Of a stretch of DNA of 64,000 nt, positions 27,230-35,586 are shown one piece after another. The translations under genes were made by a program, and so were the position numbers. The stretch's first letter is position 1. Every line of letters starts with the position of its first letter. The notes beneath the pieces were generated by a model. It did no database searches. It had not been told where the DNA came from and saw only the letters and a program-made list of their open reading frames with translations. The DNA comes from Bradyrhizobium sp. AZCC 1693 (GTDB lineage: Bacteria > Pseudomonadota > Alphaproteobacteria > Rhizobiales > Xanthobacteraceae), in NCBI RefSeq assembly GCF_036924745.1, contig NZ_JAZHSD010000001.1, positions 5,456,001 to 5,520,000 on the forward strand, read 5' to 3'.

Positions 27230-27592
27230 TCGCCCCGGCCGGAAATTTGGCTATCGCATCGGCCGACGGCGCTCCCTGAAAATTCGAGCCTTGTCTAGAG
27301 CGAAGATGTCCTCCATCGAATGGCGGACCAATCGCGCCTTGCTCCGCCGGAGTCGGACTTCGGACGACTCGTAAAGGCTTGAAAATCGCGGGCCTGTGCA
27401 CGGAAATGCTCCGGTCGAGCTCTCGACCGGATGCGAGGCGATAAGCCGTCGTTGCTTTGCTTTTGTCGCGGGTAGTCTCCGCCTTTGCTGGGAGAACCCG
27501 AACGGATCCTCTCCTACTTGGCAGATGACCGTTCATCAGTGGACGACGAACGATGCACATGCACGGGCTACGAGGAATGGCCCCGACGGTTG
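27230..27592. other. Convergent intergenic region
   Basis: About 360 bp between a rightward SDR and a leftward ligase with no supported gene. The only structure is the hairpin at 27411-27430. Confidence 0.5.
27411..27430. terminator. Possible bidirectional terminator hairpin
   Basis: CCGGTCGA and TCGACCGG pair as an 8-bp stem with a GCTC loop between two convergent genes. There is no T-run, so intrinsic termination is uncertain. Confidence 0.3.
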
Positions 27593-29146
27593 TCAAATCT
27601 GGCGGGTGCTCTCTACCCAGAACTTGCTGCGCACTTCGCGGCGCAGGACTTTCCCGACCGTGCTTCGGGGGAGTCTGTCCCAGACCTCGATCTGCTTTGG
27701 CGCCTTCACGCTGCCTATTCTTGACTTGCAAAAGGCGATGAGCTCCTCCACGTCCAGGATGCACCCCGTCCTGACTTCCACCGCGGCGACGATGCGTTCG
27801 CCCCATTTCTCATCGGGGGCGCCGACCACCGCGCAATCCTGGACCATGTGATGGCACATCAAGGCCTGTTCGACTTCGGAGGGATAAACGTTGAAGCCGC
27901 CTGTGATGATCAGTTCGCGCTTGCGGTCCGTAAGATAGAAGTAGCCATCCCTATCCTTGTAGCCGACGTCGCCCGAGCGGTGCCAACCATTCAACCGTGT
28001 CGCCGCGGTCTCCTCGGGCTGCTTGTAGTACCCGACCATGAGCAGCCCGCTTCGGCAGACGATCTCGCCCGGAGCGCCGTCCGTGACGATTTGGCCTTCG
28101 TCGTCCATGATTTCGACATGGCTGAACGGCCCGGCGCGACCTACGGAGGTGATACGATGATTGAGCGCCGGATCAGAGAGGATCTCTGCATGATCTTCCC
28201 GGGTCAGCACGGTCATTGCCATCATGCATTCGGTTTGCCCGTAGCATTGCATCATGACATGTCCGAATGCGTCAGCCGCCAGCCGCAGCTTCTCGACCGA
28301 CATCGGTGCGGCGCCGTACATAAAATATCTCAGCGTCGAGTAGTCGTATTTCCTCAAATTCGGGTCCGACAGCAGCATGTAGATAAGTGTCGGCGGCATG
28401 AACAAGACCGATATCTTGTATTTCTCAATATTGGCGAGGATGTCTGCCGGAGCGGTCGACTTTTGAATGACGGTAGTCGTTCCCAGCGGCAATAGCGCCC
28501 AGTTTAGGACGCCGGCAGCATGGGTGAGCGGCGCAACGACCAAGTGTACTGGCGGCTCATCAAAGTGCATCGTGGCATAGAAACTCGCAGTCATGGCACC
28601 GAAAGAATGGCTGTTATGGACGACGCCCTTGGACGCGCCCGTCGTTCCACCGGATGAGAGGATGCACACGGCGTCGTCCATCCTGGCGTCCGGCAAGACC
28701 ACCCGCTTTCCGGGCTGTGAAAGCCAATCGAGGATATAGGGCCGGTCGCCATCCGCCTTGTCGATGCAGACAGCGCCCTTCATCATCGGCGACTTCTTCA
28801 TGAGTTCGATCGCCTGCTCCGCCAGGCTGGAGTGATAGAACAACCAAACGCAGTCCAGCTTGATGGCATGCCGGACGTTCTCGTCCGTCGAATTTCTGTA
28901 GTTCAGCGGCACCCAGACGGTTCCGGCACGCTGGATAAGGTACTGGCTCGTGAGGACATGCGGATGATTGGGTGACACTATGCCGATCGACTCTCCGGGA
29001 AGGACGCCGGCCCGCAGCAACGCTTGAGCGCCGGCTTCGCAATGCGAATCGATCTCCGCGAATGTGTAGGTCAGTTCTCCATCGGTCACGCAGACGCGGT
29101 CGGGATACTTGACGACGCCCTGTTTGAAGAAATCAATGAGCAGCAT
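27593..29146 (-). CDS. AMP-forming acyl-CoA ligase (ANL superfamily)
   Basis: A 517-residue ligase. The phosphate loop SSGGTTGASKG, the YGQTE motif, the hinge GDVGYKDRDGYFYL with DRKRELIITGGFNVYP, and the C-terminal catalytic lysine in STVGKVLRRE are all intact. It makes an acyl-CoA from a free acid, ATP and CoA via acyl-AMP. GGGAGGA sits about 7 bases before ATG 29146. A related ligase lies at 31059. It is divergent from the binding-protein gene at 29802, with operators between, so import and activation are probably induced together. The acid is unknown. Confidence 0.93.
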   Translation of the reverse strand: MLLIDFFKQGVVKYPDRVCVTDGELTYTFAEIDSHCEAGAQALLRAGVLPGESIGIVSPNHPHVLTSQYLIQRAGTVWVPLNYRNSTDENVRHAIKLDCVWLFYHSSLAEQAIELMKKSPMMKGAVCIDKADGDRPYILDWLSQPGKRVVLPDARMDDAVCILSSGGTTGASKGVVHNSHSFGAMTASFYATMHFDEPPVHLVVAPLTHAAGVLNWALLPLGTTTVIQKSTAPADILANIEKYKISVLFMPPTLIYMLLSDPNLRKYDYSTLRYFMYGAAPMSVEKLRLAADAFGHVMMQCYGQTECMMAMTVLTREDHAEILSDPALNHRITSVGRAGPFSHVEIMDDEGQIVTDGAPGEIVCRSGLLMVGYYKQPEETAATRLNGWHRSGDVGYKDRDGYFYLTDRKRELIITGGFNVYPSEVEQALMCHHMVQDCAVVGAPDEKWGERIVAAVEVRTGCILDVEELIAFCKSRIGSVKAPKQIEVWDRLPRSTVGKVLRREVRSKFWVESTRQI

Positions 29147-29468
29147 TATTCAGGTCCTCCCAGTTGTCTTTTCTCTTGGGGGTCACGACGGATCGCAGGT
29201 ATCGGCGAACACTTCTCGACTGTCGCCCGCCGGATTGCCGCGTCCAGACCAGACATAGATTTCGTGGCCTTGCGCGTCGCCGAAGATGCCGTACTGCGGT
29301 CAAGTCTCGATCGATTTGGCCTCCATGTTAGTGGACACTGTTGTGGCCCGATCCAGGGTGTCGTCCGAGGCCAGCAAAAAGGCCATCGCAAATCCGAAAC
29401 TGCGACCGATTCCTCCGACGAGGCGTCCTGCATCCTGCAACCGGGAAGCACGACGGTGTCTTCGATTT

Positions 29469-29482
29469 TGACGCTGAAGTCA
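29469..29482. promoter_or_regulatory. TGAC-N6-GTCA operator, exact core
   Basis: TGAC-GCTGAA-GTCA, flanked by T and A to give TTGAC...GTCAA. It is the nearest of the three sites to the leftward ligase, about 320 bp upstream of its start. Confidence 0.6.
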
Positions 29483-29596
29483 ACAAATAATAATTCACAA
29501 TCAGATCGTATGTAGCGCATGGCCAATCCCTGCTACTTCGCAGATTGAACTTGTCGGGGCTTCTTGCGCAGGCAACGACGGTATCGTTTCATGGAA

Positions 29597-29610
29597 TGAC
29601 GTCCAAGTCA
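29597..29610. promoter_or_regulatory. TGAC-N6-GTCA operator, exact core (tandem, left)
   Basis: TGAC-GTCCAA-GTCA, flanked by A and T. It pairs with the site at 29618, centre-to-centre 21 bp. Confidence 0.65.
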
Positions 29611-29617
29611 TATAACT

Positions 29618-29631
29618 TGACACAATAGTCA
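29618..29631. promoter_or_regulatory. TGAC-N6-GTCA operator, exact core (tandem, right)
   Basis: TGAC-ACAATA-GTCA. With the preceding T it forms a TTGACA -35-like element reading towards the binding-protein gene at 29802, so repressor binding would hide the promoter. Confidence 0.65.
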
Positions 29632-29801
29632 TTTCTAGATCATATGATCGGATGGCGCCGTTCGGACCCAAGCCCGTTCGACCTACGAGGGCAGATGGCC
29701 ATCGAAGGGCGCCTTAACGCCGTGGCCTGCCGAAGGCGGCGAGACGGCGTCCTGACAAATAACGTCGCGAACGCGAAGTCGAAAACTGGAGGAAATGTCA
29801 A

Positions 29802-31001
29802 ATGGCCTACCTGAAACTCGGAGCTGCGCTCGCTTTCGCGATATTTGCGGCACCCGTGTATGCCAACGAGGATGGTGTCAAGATCGGGGTTCTCAGCGAC
29901 ATGTCCGGACCCTACGCATCGATAACTGGTCCAGGCTCCGTGGTGGCGGCTCAGATGGCGATCGAGGATTTCGGCGGCAAGGTTCTTGGAAAGCCGATTT
30001 CGCTGTTATCGGCCGATCATCAGAACAAGTCGGACCTTGGTTCCGGCATCGCCAAGCGTTGGTATGACGTCCAGGGGGTCGATGCCATATTTGACGTGCC
30101 GAATTCTGCGGTCGCCCTCGCCGTGGCCGGAATCTCCGGTGAGCGAAAGAAAATCGTTGGATTCTCTGGTGCTTCCACCTCTACCCTGACGGGCGCAGCG
30201 TGCCAGGAGACGACGTCGGCGTGGGCGTACGACACTTACTCCCTTGTCAACGGCTCGATCAAATTCCTCGCTCGACAGGGAACGGACACCTGGTTTTTCG
30301 TTGCGCTCGACAGCGAGTCCGGAAAGGCCTTCGAGACGCTCGGGACGCGCGCCATCGAAGATCTCCACGGGAAAGTGGTCGGAGCCGTCCGGCATCCCAT
30401 CAACACGGCGGATTTTTCCTCTTTCCTTTTGCAGGCGCAGGCGTCAAAGGCCAAAGCGGTGGCACTGGCAAACGCCGGAAACGACACGGTCGTATCGCTG
30501 CGGCAGGCGAACGAGTTTCAACTACCTCAAAGCGGGCAAACGGTCGTTGCGCTCATTTTGGTGCTGAATGACGTGAAAGCTCTCGGGCTGGAGACTGCAC
30601 AGGGCGCGATACTTTCCGAGAGCTTCTATTGGGACAATGATGATGAAACCCGTGCCTGGAACAAGAGATTCATGGACCGGCATGGCGCTCCCGCGAACAT
30701 GATGCAGGCAGGAGTCTACAGCGCCGTGCTGCATTATTTGAAGGGCGTCGCGAAGGCGGGAACGGTCGAAGGCCGGGCAGTGGCCGCTATGATGAAGTCG
30801 ATGCCGGTCGAGGACTTCTACACCAAAGGTGCGGCCGTGCGCGCCGACGGGCGGGTTATGCGCGACATGTACATCTTCCGAGCTAAATCTCCCTCGGAAT
30901 CGAAGGGCCCTTGGGATCTCTATCAGAAGCTCGGCAAGGTGGACGCCGCGGACGCTTACTTGCCTCTTGAACAGAGTACGTGTCCCCTCGTAAAGCGCTA
31001 G
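29802..31001 (+). CDS. ABC transporter substrate-binding protein (LivJ-like, HAAT family)
   Basis: A 399-residue periplasmic binding protein. A signal peptide of about 21 residues ends in APVYA, and the mature start VKIGVLSDMSGPYASITGPG is the type-I fold opening of branched-chain amino-acid binding proteins. GGAGG precedes the ATG. Proteins of this subgroup (with SESFYWD and PANMMQAGVYS) are often found by aromatic or alicyclic acid genes. No permease or ATPase adjoins it; the closest is the partial LivF at the left edge. It has a close paralogue at 38676. Confidence 0.92.
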   Translation: MAYLKLGAALAFAIFAAPVYANEDGVKIGVLSDMSGPYASITGPGSVVAAQMAIEDFGGKVLGKPISLLSADHQNKSDLGSGIAKRWYDVQGVDAIFDVPNSAVALAVAGISGERKKIVGFSGASTSTLTGAACQETTSAWAYDTYSLVNGSIKFLARQGTDTWFFVALDSESGKAFETLGTRAIEDLHGKVVGAVRHPINTADFSSFLLQAQASKAKAVALANAGNDTVVSLRQANEFQLPQSGQTVVALILVLNDVKALGLETAQGAILSESFYWDNDDETRAWNKRFMDRHGAPANMMQAGVYSAVLHYLKGVAKAGTVEGRAVAAMMKSMPVEDFYTKGAAVRADGRVMRDMYIFRAKSPSESKGPWDLYQKLGKVDAADAYLPLEQSTCPLVKR

Positions 31002-31058
31002 TCCCGCCCATCGTATCGCGGCTGGCCTGATGCCGACCGATGTTCCGGCCGGCGCATT

Positions 31059-32642
31059 TCAGGTATCCGACTGCACGAAATCCGCGAGGCAAATAGAGCC
31101 GAGCTCCCCCTTTAGACTGCGTCTTAGCGCGACCTTGTCGATCTTGCCGAGCGCCGTCGTTGGCAGCGCTTCCATGATCGTGATGCGTTTCGGCGCATGG
31201 ACCGAACCCTTCCGTTGTTTGACGTGGTCGATCAACGAGTGCGGTTCGACGGCGCCGCCGGGCCTCAGGACGACCGCAGCAACGACGGCCTCGCCCCAGC
31301 GATCGTCGGGGATCCCGACGACGGCAGCCATGGCGACTGATGCGTGATCGGTCAGCGCATCCTCCACTTCCCGGGGATAGACGTTGAAGCCTCCGGAAAT
31401 GATAAGGTCCTTCTTCCGATCGACAATGTAGAGGTATCCCCGATCGTCCATTCGTGCGACGTCACCGGTGTGTACCCAGCCTCCGGCCAGGGTTTCCGCG
31501 GTAAGATCCGGCAGTTTCCAATAGCCATCCATCGCCGCCGGTGTGCGCGCACAGATCTCGCCAGCATCGCCATGCGCAACCTCGTTGCCGTCACTGTCAA
31601 GAAGTTTGACCTCGCAGGTGGCAACCGGAATGCCGCAGGACGAAAGCAGCGCGGGATTTCGGGGATCATGGTCCTGTCGCCTGAGGACCGATATCGGAAA
31701 GCACTCCGTTTGCCCGTAGCCTTGTGCGAGCACGGGCCCAATTCGCTCGATGGCCTCGACGAGACGGGCCGGAGAGGCGGGAGCTGCCCCGTAGAACAGG
31801 TATTCCAGAGACGAAACGTCGACTTTGCTCAGGCATGGCTCGTCGAGGAGTGCATACAGCATGGTGGGGACGATGAAAGTAAAGTTGATCCCTTCGCGCG
31901 CGATCCGTTCCAATATCCGCGGTGGATCGAATTTGCCGGCGAGATGGACGGTGCCCCCACGGCGCCAGGTCGGCAGCAGCATCGTTCCGCCGGCGTGGCT
32001 GTTGGGTGCGATGGCGAGGTAACGTGGTGTCACCGGAAGATCGAGATCGGCCAGCATGCCGAACGATGCAAAAGCAACGGCAGCATCGTTGGAGCGAACG
32101 GCTCCCTTGCTGCGCCCAGTCGTGCCGCCGGTGTAGTGCACCAGGGCTGTGTCGCCGGGCAAGGCGATGTCCACCGGCGTAGAACTGCCGATCTCGCGGG
32201 CCGCAACCACCAGATCGCCGGCGAAGTCGGACGAGCCGAGCGCGAAGCGTTTCACTTCCGGCGGCAATTTCGCGCAAAGCTCGTTTGCCCTGCCGGCATG
32301 GCCTCTCGGATCGGCGATGAATATCGCGGCATCGCTGTTCGTGATTTGAAAGAGCTGATCGTCGAGAGAGCCTTTTGGATGCAGCCAGGTGATGCTCAAA
32401 CCAAGTCCTTGTGCGGCGACGCCCGCGCACCAGCTTTCCGCGCTGTTCTCCGAAAGAAGGGCGACCCGCTCGCCCCGGCGGAAATCGTTACGAGCGAATA
32501 CCGCCTGCATCCGTCCGATCAAGTCAAAGGCCCCGGCATAGCTCAGCTTCCCGCCCTCCCACACAAAGGCGTCGCGATCCGGATACCGGCGCAGGGCTCG
32601 CAAGGTCTGGGACGCTATCGTCAAGCCGTTATGGGTGCCCAT
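31059..32642 (-). CDS. AMP-forming acyl-CoA ligase (ANL superfamily)
   Basis: A 527-residue ligase with YTGGTTGRSKG, YGQTE, GDVARMDDRGYLYIVDRKKD and IISGGFNVYP, and the final catalytic lysine in TTALGKIDK. It is clearly related to the ligase at 27593 but diverged, so the two probably activate different acids or successive intermediates. ATG 32642 is favoured by GGAGGAG; an ATG four codons upstream lacks this. It is divergent from the NMO-like gene at 32747. Confidence 0.93.
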   Translation of the reverse strand: MGTHNGLTIASQTLRALRRYPDRDAFVWEGGKLSYAGAFDLIGRMQAVFARNDFRRGERVALLSENSAESWCAGVAAQGLGLSITWLHPKGSLDDQLFQITNSDAAIFIADPRGHAGRANELCAKLPPEVKRFALGSSDFAGDLVVAAREIGSSTPVDIALPGDTALVHYTGGTTGRSKGAVRSNDAAVAFASFGMLADLDLPVTPRYLAIAPNSHAGGTMLLPTWRRGGTVHLAGKFDPPRILERIAREGINFTFIVPTMLYALLDEPCLSKVDVSSLEYLFYGAAPASPARLVEAIERIGPVLAQGYGQTECFPISVLRRQDHDPRNPALLSSCGIPVATCEVKLLDSDGNEVAHGDAGEICARTPAAMDGYWKLPDLTAETLAGGWVHTGDVARMDDRGYLYIVDRKKDLIISGGFNVYPREVEDALTDHASVAMAAVVGIPDDRWGEAVVAAVVLRPGGAVEPHSLIDHVKQRKGSVHAPKRITIMEALPTTALGKIDKVALRRSLKGELGSICLADFVQSDT

Positions 32643-32692
32643 TTGCTCCTCCATTCCATTTCAAAATTATTTAGACCTATAGGATGAAATTT

Positions 32693-32706
32693 CTACTCAA
32701 AAGTCA
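32693..32706. promoter_or_regulatory. TGAC-N6-GTCA-type operator candidate
   Basis: CTAC-TCAAAA-GTCA has one perfect half-site. It lies in the 104-bp divergent gap between the ligase and the NMO-like gene. The degenerate half CTAC recurs at 35550. Confidence 0.35.
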
Positions 32707-32746
32707 ATAAGCATGCTAATAGAGGCCATCTTTGAAGAGGGAAGTC

Positions 32747-33679
32747 ATGGCCGGTCAATTTGGTGATCCGTTGTTGGCGAGTCGGATCCGGGCGAATCTT
32801 GCGCTGCCTGTTATCGCCGCCCCGATGTTCCTGGTGTCGGGTCCAGATCTCGTCATTGCCGCAGCACGTGCCGGCATCATCGGGGGCATCCCGGCGCTCA
32901 ACCAGCGCACGACGGAAGGCTTCGAGAGCTGGCTCGAGCAAATCGAGCAGGCGACGGCAGGCGCCGCTTATGCCGTCAATCTGATCGTTCATGACAGCAA
33001 CAGCCGTCTCGAAGCGGACCTGAACGTGACTGTCCGCCATCGGGCACCCTTGATCATTGCGAGCATCGGAAGTCCCGCACCAGTGGTGGAAAGGGTGAGA
33101 GCCTATGGCGGGCTGGTGTTTTCGGACGTCGCCTCCGTCCGGCATGCTCGCCGGGCGGCCGAAGCGGGCGTCGACGGTCTGATATTGCTATGCGCGGGCG
33201 CGGGCGGGAATACGGGCTGGCTCAATCCATTCGCATTCGTCGCAGAAGTGCGAAGATTTTGGAACGGCCCGATCGCGCTGGCCGGGGCAATTTCCCGCGG
33301 CAGCTACGTGCACCTTGCGGAGGAAATGGGGGGCGACTTCGCCTTTGTCGGTACGCCGTTCATAGCTGCGCGGGAGAGCCTTGCCCCGGAGGCCTATCGT
33401 TCCATGCTTGTCGAGAGCGGAGCGGACGATATCGTTCTGACGGCGGAAGTGACCGGCATTCCCGCAAACATGCTGCGGCAGAGCCTGCAAAAATCGGGCT
33501 ACATAGCCAAGAAAGGAGCGTCTGCTCGCTTCGACCTGAACGCCGAATTGGAGACACTGCGTGCGTGGCGCGATATCTGGAGCGCAGGTCACGGCGTGGG
33601 TGATGTCAATGCCGTTGAAAACCTTGCTGATATCGTTAGTCGTTTCTCCACCGACTACCATCAGGCGCGCCGGAGATGA
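32747..33679 (+). CDS. Nitronate monooxygenase-like flavoprotein with altered active site
   Basis: A 310-residue relative of the protein at 20971, with LPVIAAPMFLVSG, PIALAGAISRG and FVGTPFIA. The catalytic-base histidine of the GAGGH motif is replaced: this copy reads CAGAGGNTGWLN. The fold and flavin-binding strands are intact, so it may bind FMN but use another base, or serve as an isomerase or reductase. GAGGGA precedes ATG 32747; a TTG start 15 bp earlier is possible. It ends 11 bp from the convergent TetR gene. Confidence 0.87.
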   Translation: MAGQFGDPLLASRIRANLALPVIAAPMFLVSGPDLVIAAARAGIIGGIPALNQRTTEGFESWLEQIEQATAGAAYAVNLIVHDSNSRLEADLNVTVRHRAPLIIASIGSPAPVVERVRAYGGLVFSDVASVRHARRAAEAGVDGLILLCAGAGGNTGWLNPFAFVAEVRRFWNGPIALAGAISRGSYVHLAEEMGGDFAFVGTPFIAARESLAPEAYRSMLVESGADDIVLTAEVTGIPANMLRQSLQKSGYIAKKGASARFDLNAELETLRAWRDIWSAGHGVGDVNAVENLADIVSRFSTDYHQARRR

Positions 33680-33690
33680 TCAGGCTGATG

Positions 33691-34320
33691 TCACCGCGCG
33701 CGGATCGCCTCGGCGAGGAAATCCGTGAACTGTTCGGCGATCTGCTGGCTGTTGAAGGTGCCCTGCGGATTGAACCACCTCGTCATCCAGTTCACCGCAC
33801 CCATGAAGTAGAAGACCGTGAGCTTGGGGTCGACCGAACGTATCGAACCGTCCGCGATGCCGGCCGCAACGTAAGTCCTGAATTGATGGTCGAACCTGTC
33901 GCGCCGGGCCGTGATGATCTTTCGGTTGGCTGGCGTAAGCGCATCGATCTCGGTCAGTACCGCAAAAGCGCCGAATTCGCTGGTGAGCAATTCGAGATAA
34001 CGTCGCGCGAGGGCAATGACCCTCTCGAAGCCGGTGCCTTCGATGCTTTCCGCGAAGGCGATCGCCTGGTCTGCAAGGTCGCTCGAGATCAGGTGACATT
34101 CAAAAAGGATCTCTTCCTTGCCCTTAACATAGTAGTACAGCGCTGCTTTGGTCACGCCGAGCTGCTTCGCAACGTCATCCAGCGACGTGTTGTAATATCC
34201 ACGGGCACTGAAGGCGCGGGCGGCTTCTCGAACAAGTGCACCGCGCTTCCGCGCCGATTGCTCATCCCGGTTCAGAACGGCATTTTTCCAGGCGGAAACT
34301 TGACGTGGCTTGGTTGGCAA
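33691..34320 (-). CDS. TetR/AcrR family regulator (paralogue of the one at 22311)
   Basis: A 209-residue regulator with FSARGYYNTSLDDVAKQLGV and the recognition helix TKAALYYYVKGKEEIL. The C-terminal TEIDALTPANRKIITARRDR closely follows the protein at 22311. The basic N-terminal arm (MPTKPRQVSAWK) is shared in style too. It is divergent from the crotonase at 34417, with the palindrome at 34364-34381 between, which is not the TGAC type. It may therefore read its own operator, while the paralogue reads TGAC sites, or both may overlap. Confidence 0.9.
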   Translation of the reverse strand: MPTKPRQVSAWKNAVLNRDEQSARKRGALVREAARAFSARGYYNTSLDDVAKQLGVTKAALYYYVKGKEEILFECHLISSDLADQAIAFAESIEGTGFERVIALARRYLELLTSEFGAFAVLTEIDALTPANRKIITARRDRFDHQFRTYVAAGIADGSIRSVDPKLTVFYFMGAVNWMTRWFNPQGTFNSQQIAEQFTDFLAEAIRAR

Positions 34321-34363
34321 AACGGTTCTCCCCTTGCGACACCATTACGCCGAGTCGCATTCA

Positions 34364-34381
34364 ACTAAGCAGTAAATTAGT
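34364..34381. promoter_or_regulatory. Candidate TetR operator, ACTAA-N8-TTAGT palindrome
   Basis: A perfect 5-bp inverted repeat with an 8-bp centre in the 96-bp gap between the divergent TetR (start 34320) and crotonase (start 34417). It has the same overall geometry as the palindrome at 1730-1747. Confidence 0.45.
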
Positions 34382-34416
34382 CTACGCCACGTAAAAAAAC
34401 CAGTTGTGAGGCTCGT

Positions 34417-35184
34417 ATGGCGGTCAGAACGGAAGATCTGGACTTTGGCGTCCGGCGCATCGTGATTGCAAGACCGCAAGCCCGCAACGCGATCGATGAT
34501 GAAGTGCGCCGGCGCCTTGAAAACGAGCTCGATTGCGCGGTTGCGGATAGCGGTGTTCGGGCGGTGGTTCTCGCGGGCGAGGGAGCGCATTTCTCGGTCG
34601 GTGGCGACATCACATTTCTACAGACCTTGGATCGCGCTGGTTTCATGGCCTTTCACCGGGATGCGCTCGCATTGGTAAGAAAACTTGCCAGCTTTCCTAA
34701 GCCCATGATCGCGTCGGTCAGGGGAGCCTGTGCGGGCGGAAGCGTCGGATTCGCTCTCTGCGCCGATTATCTGGTTGCCTCGCGAACCGCCTATTTCGGC
34801 GTCCAGTTCATGCGAATCGGGCTCACGCCGGACATGGGGGTCCTGTATCTCCTGCATCAGCGCCTCGGGAAAGCGGCGCGCCGGTTGATTCTCGATGATC
34901 GCTTGGTCCGCGCAGAAGAAGCCGCTTCGCTCGGGCTATGCGACAAGCTGGTCGAGGATGATGCTCTCGAGAGCGAGTGCGTGGAACTCGCATCGCGCCT
35001 TGGGGCGTTGGCACCGAAAGCGTTTCGGCAGACAAAATGGCTCTTCCGCAGAACGGAGGGGGAATTTGAGCGCTTCCTGAACGACGAGATGACGGCAGCC
35101 GCGGATTGCCTCGGAAGCTCCGAGTTCATCGAGGGCACCCGGGCGTTCTTCGACAAGCGAGCGCCCCGTTTCCCTGCGCTTTGA
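34417..35184 (+). CDS. Enoyl-CoA hydratase/isomerase family protein, PaaG-like
   Basis: A 255-residue crotonase. FSVGGDITFLQ forms the oxyanion hole and GACAGGSVGFALCADY follows. Neither glutamate of a true hydratase is present; instead RIGLTPDMGVLYLL places an aspartate at the position used by PaaG-type isomerases. Double-bond or ring isomerisation is thus likelier than hydration. GTGAGG precedes the ATG. It is controlled together with the divergent TetR gene, and a broken SDR lies just downstream on the opposite strand. Confidence 0.88.
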   Translation: MAVRTEDLDFGVRRIVIARPQARNAIDDEVRRRLENELDCAVADSGVRAVVLAGEGAHFSVGGDITFLQTLDRAGFMAFHRDALALVRKLASFPKPMIASVRGACAGGSVGFALCADYLVASRTAYFGVQFMRIGLTPDMGVLYLLHQRLGKAARRLILDDRLVRAEEAASLGLCDKLVEDDALESECVELASRLGALAPKAFRQTKWLFRRTEGEFERFLNDEMTAAADCLGSSEFIEGTRAFFDKRAPRFPAL

Positions 35185-35205
35185 ACGCATCGAAAAGTGC
35201 ACTGC

Positions 35206-35504
35206 TCACCTAATTGCTGCACCGGGTCGAAGATATCGGCTCAGGCCGATGTCGCGTAGCCCGGCCCGTTCAACGAGATCCGCTACATCCTCCAGCCGGG
35301 TGACGTCCGCCCGAAGGGCGATCGCCTTTCCGCCGGTGCCCTCGATTTGGCTGACGACGGAGTTTGCCCGCTCAAGAAAGTAATCATTGACGACTACGCC
35401 ACCCGCGTTGCTGGCGGCAAGATGCAGCGCAACCTGTCGGCCTACGCCTTGGCCTGCCCCCGTCACCAGCGCGATGCGGCCCTGAGATCGAGAATATTTG
35501 ACAT
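35206..35504 (-). pseudogene. SDR pseudogene (N-terminal remnant)
   Basis: From ATG 35504 the sequence begins MSNILDLR, then one base is lost near 35480, and the next frame gives RIALVTGAGQGVGRQVALHL and VVVNDYFLERA, close to the SDR at 23012. The frame ends at 35206 after about 95 codons, with the catalytic Ser-Tyr-Lys region absent. It is the decayed counterpart of the copy-1 SDR. Confidence 0.8.
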
Positions 35505-35529
35505 GAGGGAGTTCCGGCTTTTACGCTAT

Positions 35530-35543
35530 TGACTATTGGTAAA
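35530..35543. promoter_or_regulatory. TGAC-type operator candidate (left of pair)
   Basis: TGAC-TATTGG-TAAA keeps only the left half-site. It is centred 20 bp from the site at 35550. Confidence 0.3.
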
Positions 35544-35549
35544 ATAATT

Positions 35550-35563
35550 CTACTATATAGTTA
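35550..35563. promoter_or_regulatory. TGAC-type operator candidate (right of pair), ACTATATAGT palindrome
   Basis: CTAC-TATATA-GTTA, with a perfect 10-bp central palindrome, 24 bp before the crotonase start at 35587. The spacing to 35530 repeats the paired layout of 17560/17580 and 29597/29618. Confidence 0.35.
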
Positions 35564-35586
35564 ATAAACAGTCTGATTGGACGAAT

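Larger units (their letters stand above)
29147..29801. other. Divergent regulatory region between ligase and binding protein
   Basis: About 650 bp. It contains three exact TGAC-N6-GTCA palindromes. Open frames near 29146-29526 have no recognisable family and unusual composition, so I do not call a gene. Confidence 0.55.

Noticed and set aside
29024..29526. Open frames on both strands in the ligase/binding-protein gap
   Set aside because: No family signature, no ribosome-binding site, and the stretch carries operator palindromes.
31344..32687. A 447-codon open frame on the plus strand
   Set aside because: Exact shadow of the AMP-forming ligase on the minus strand, with shadow-type composition.
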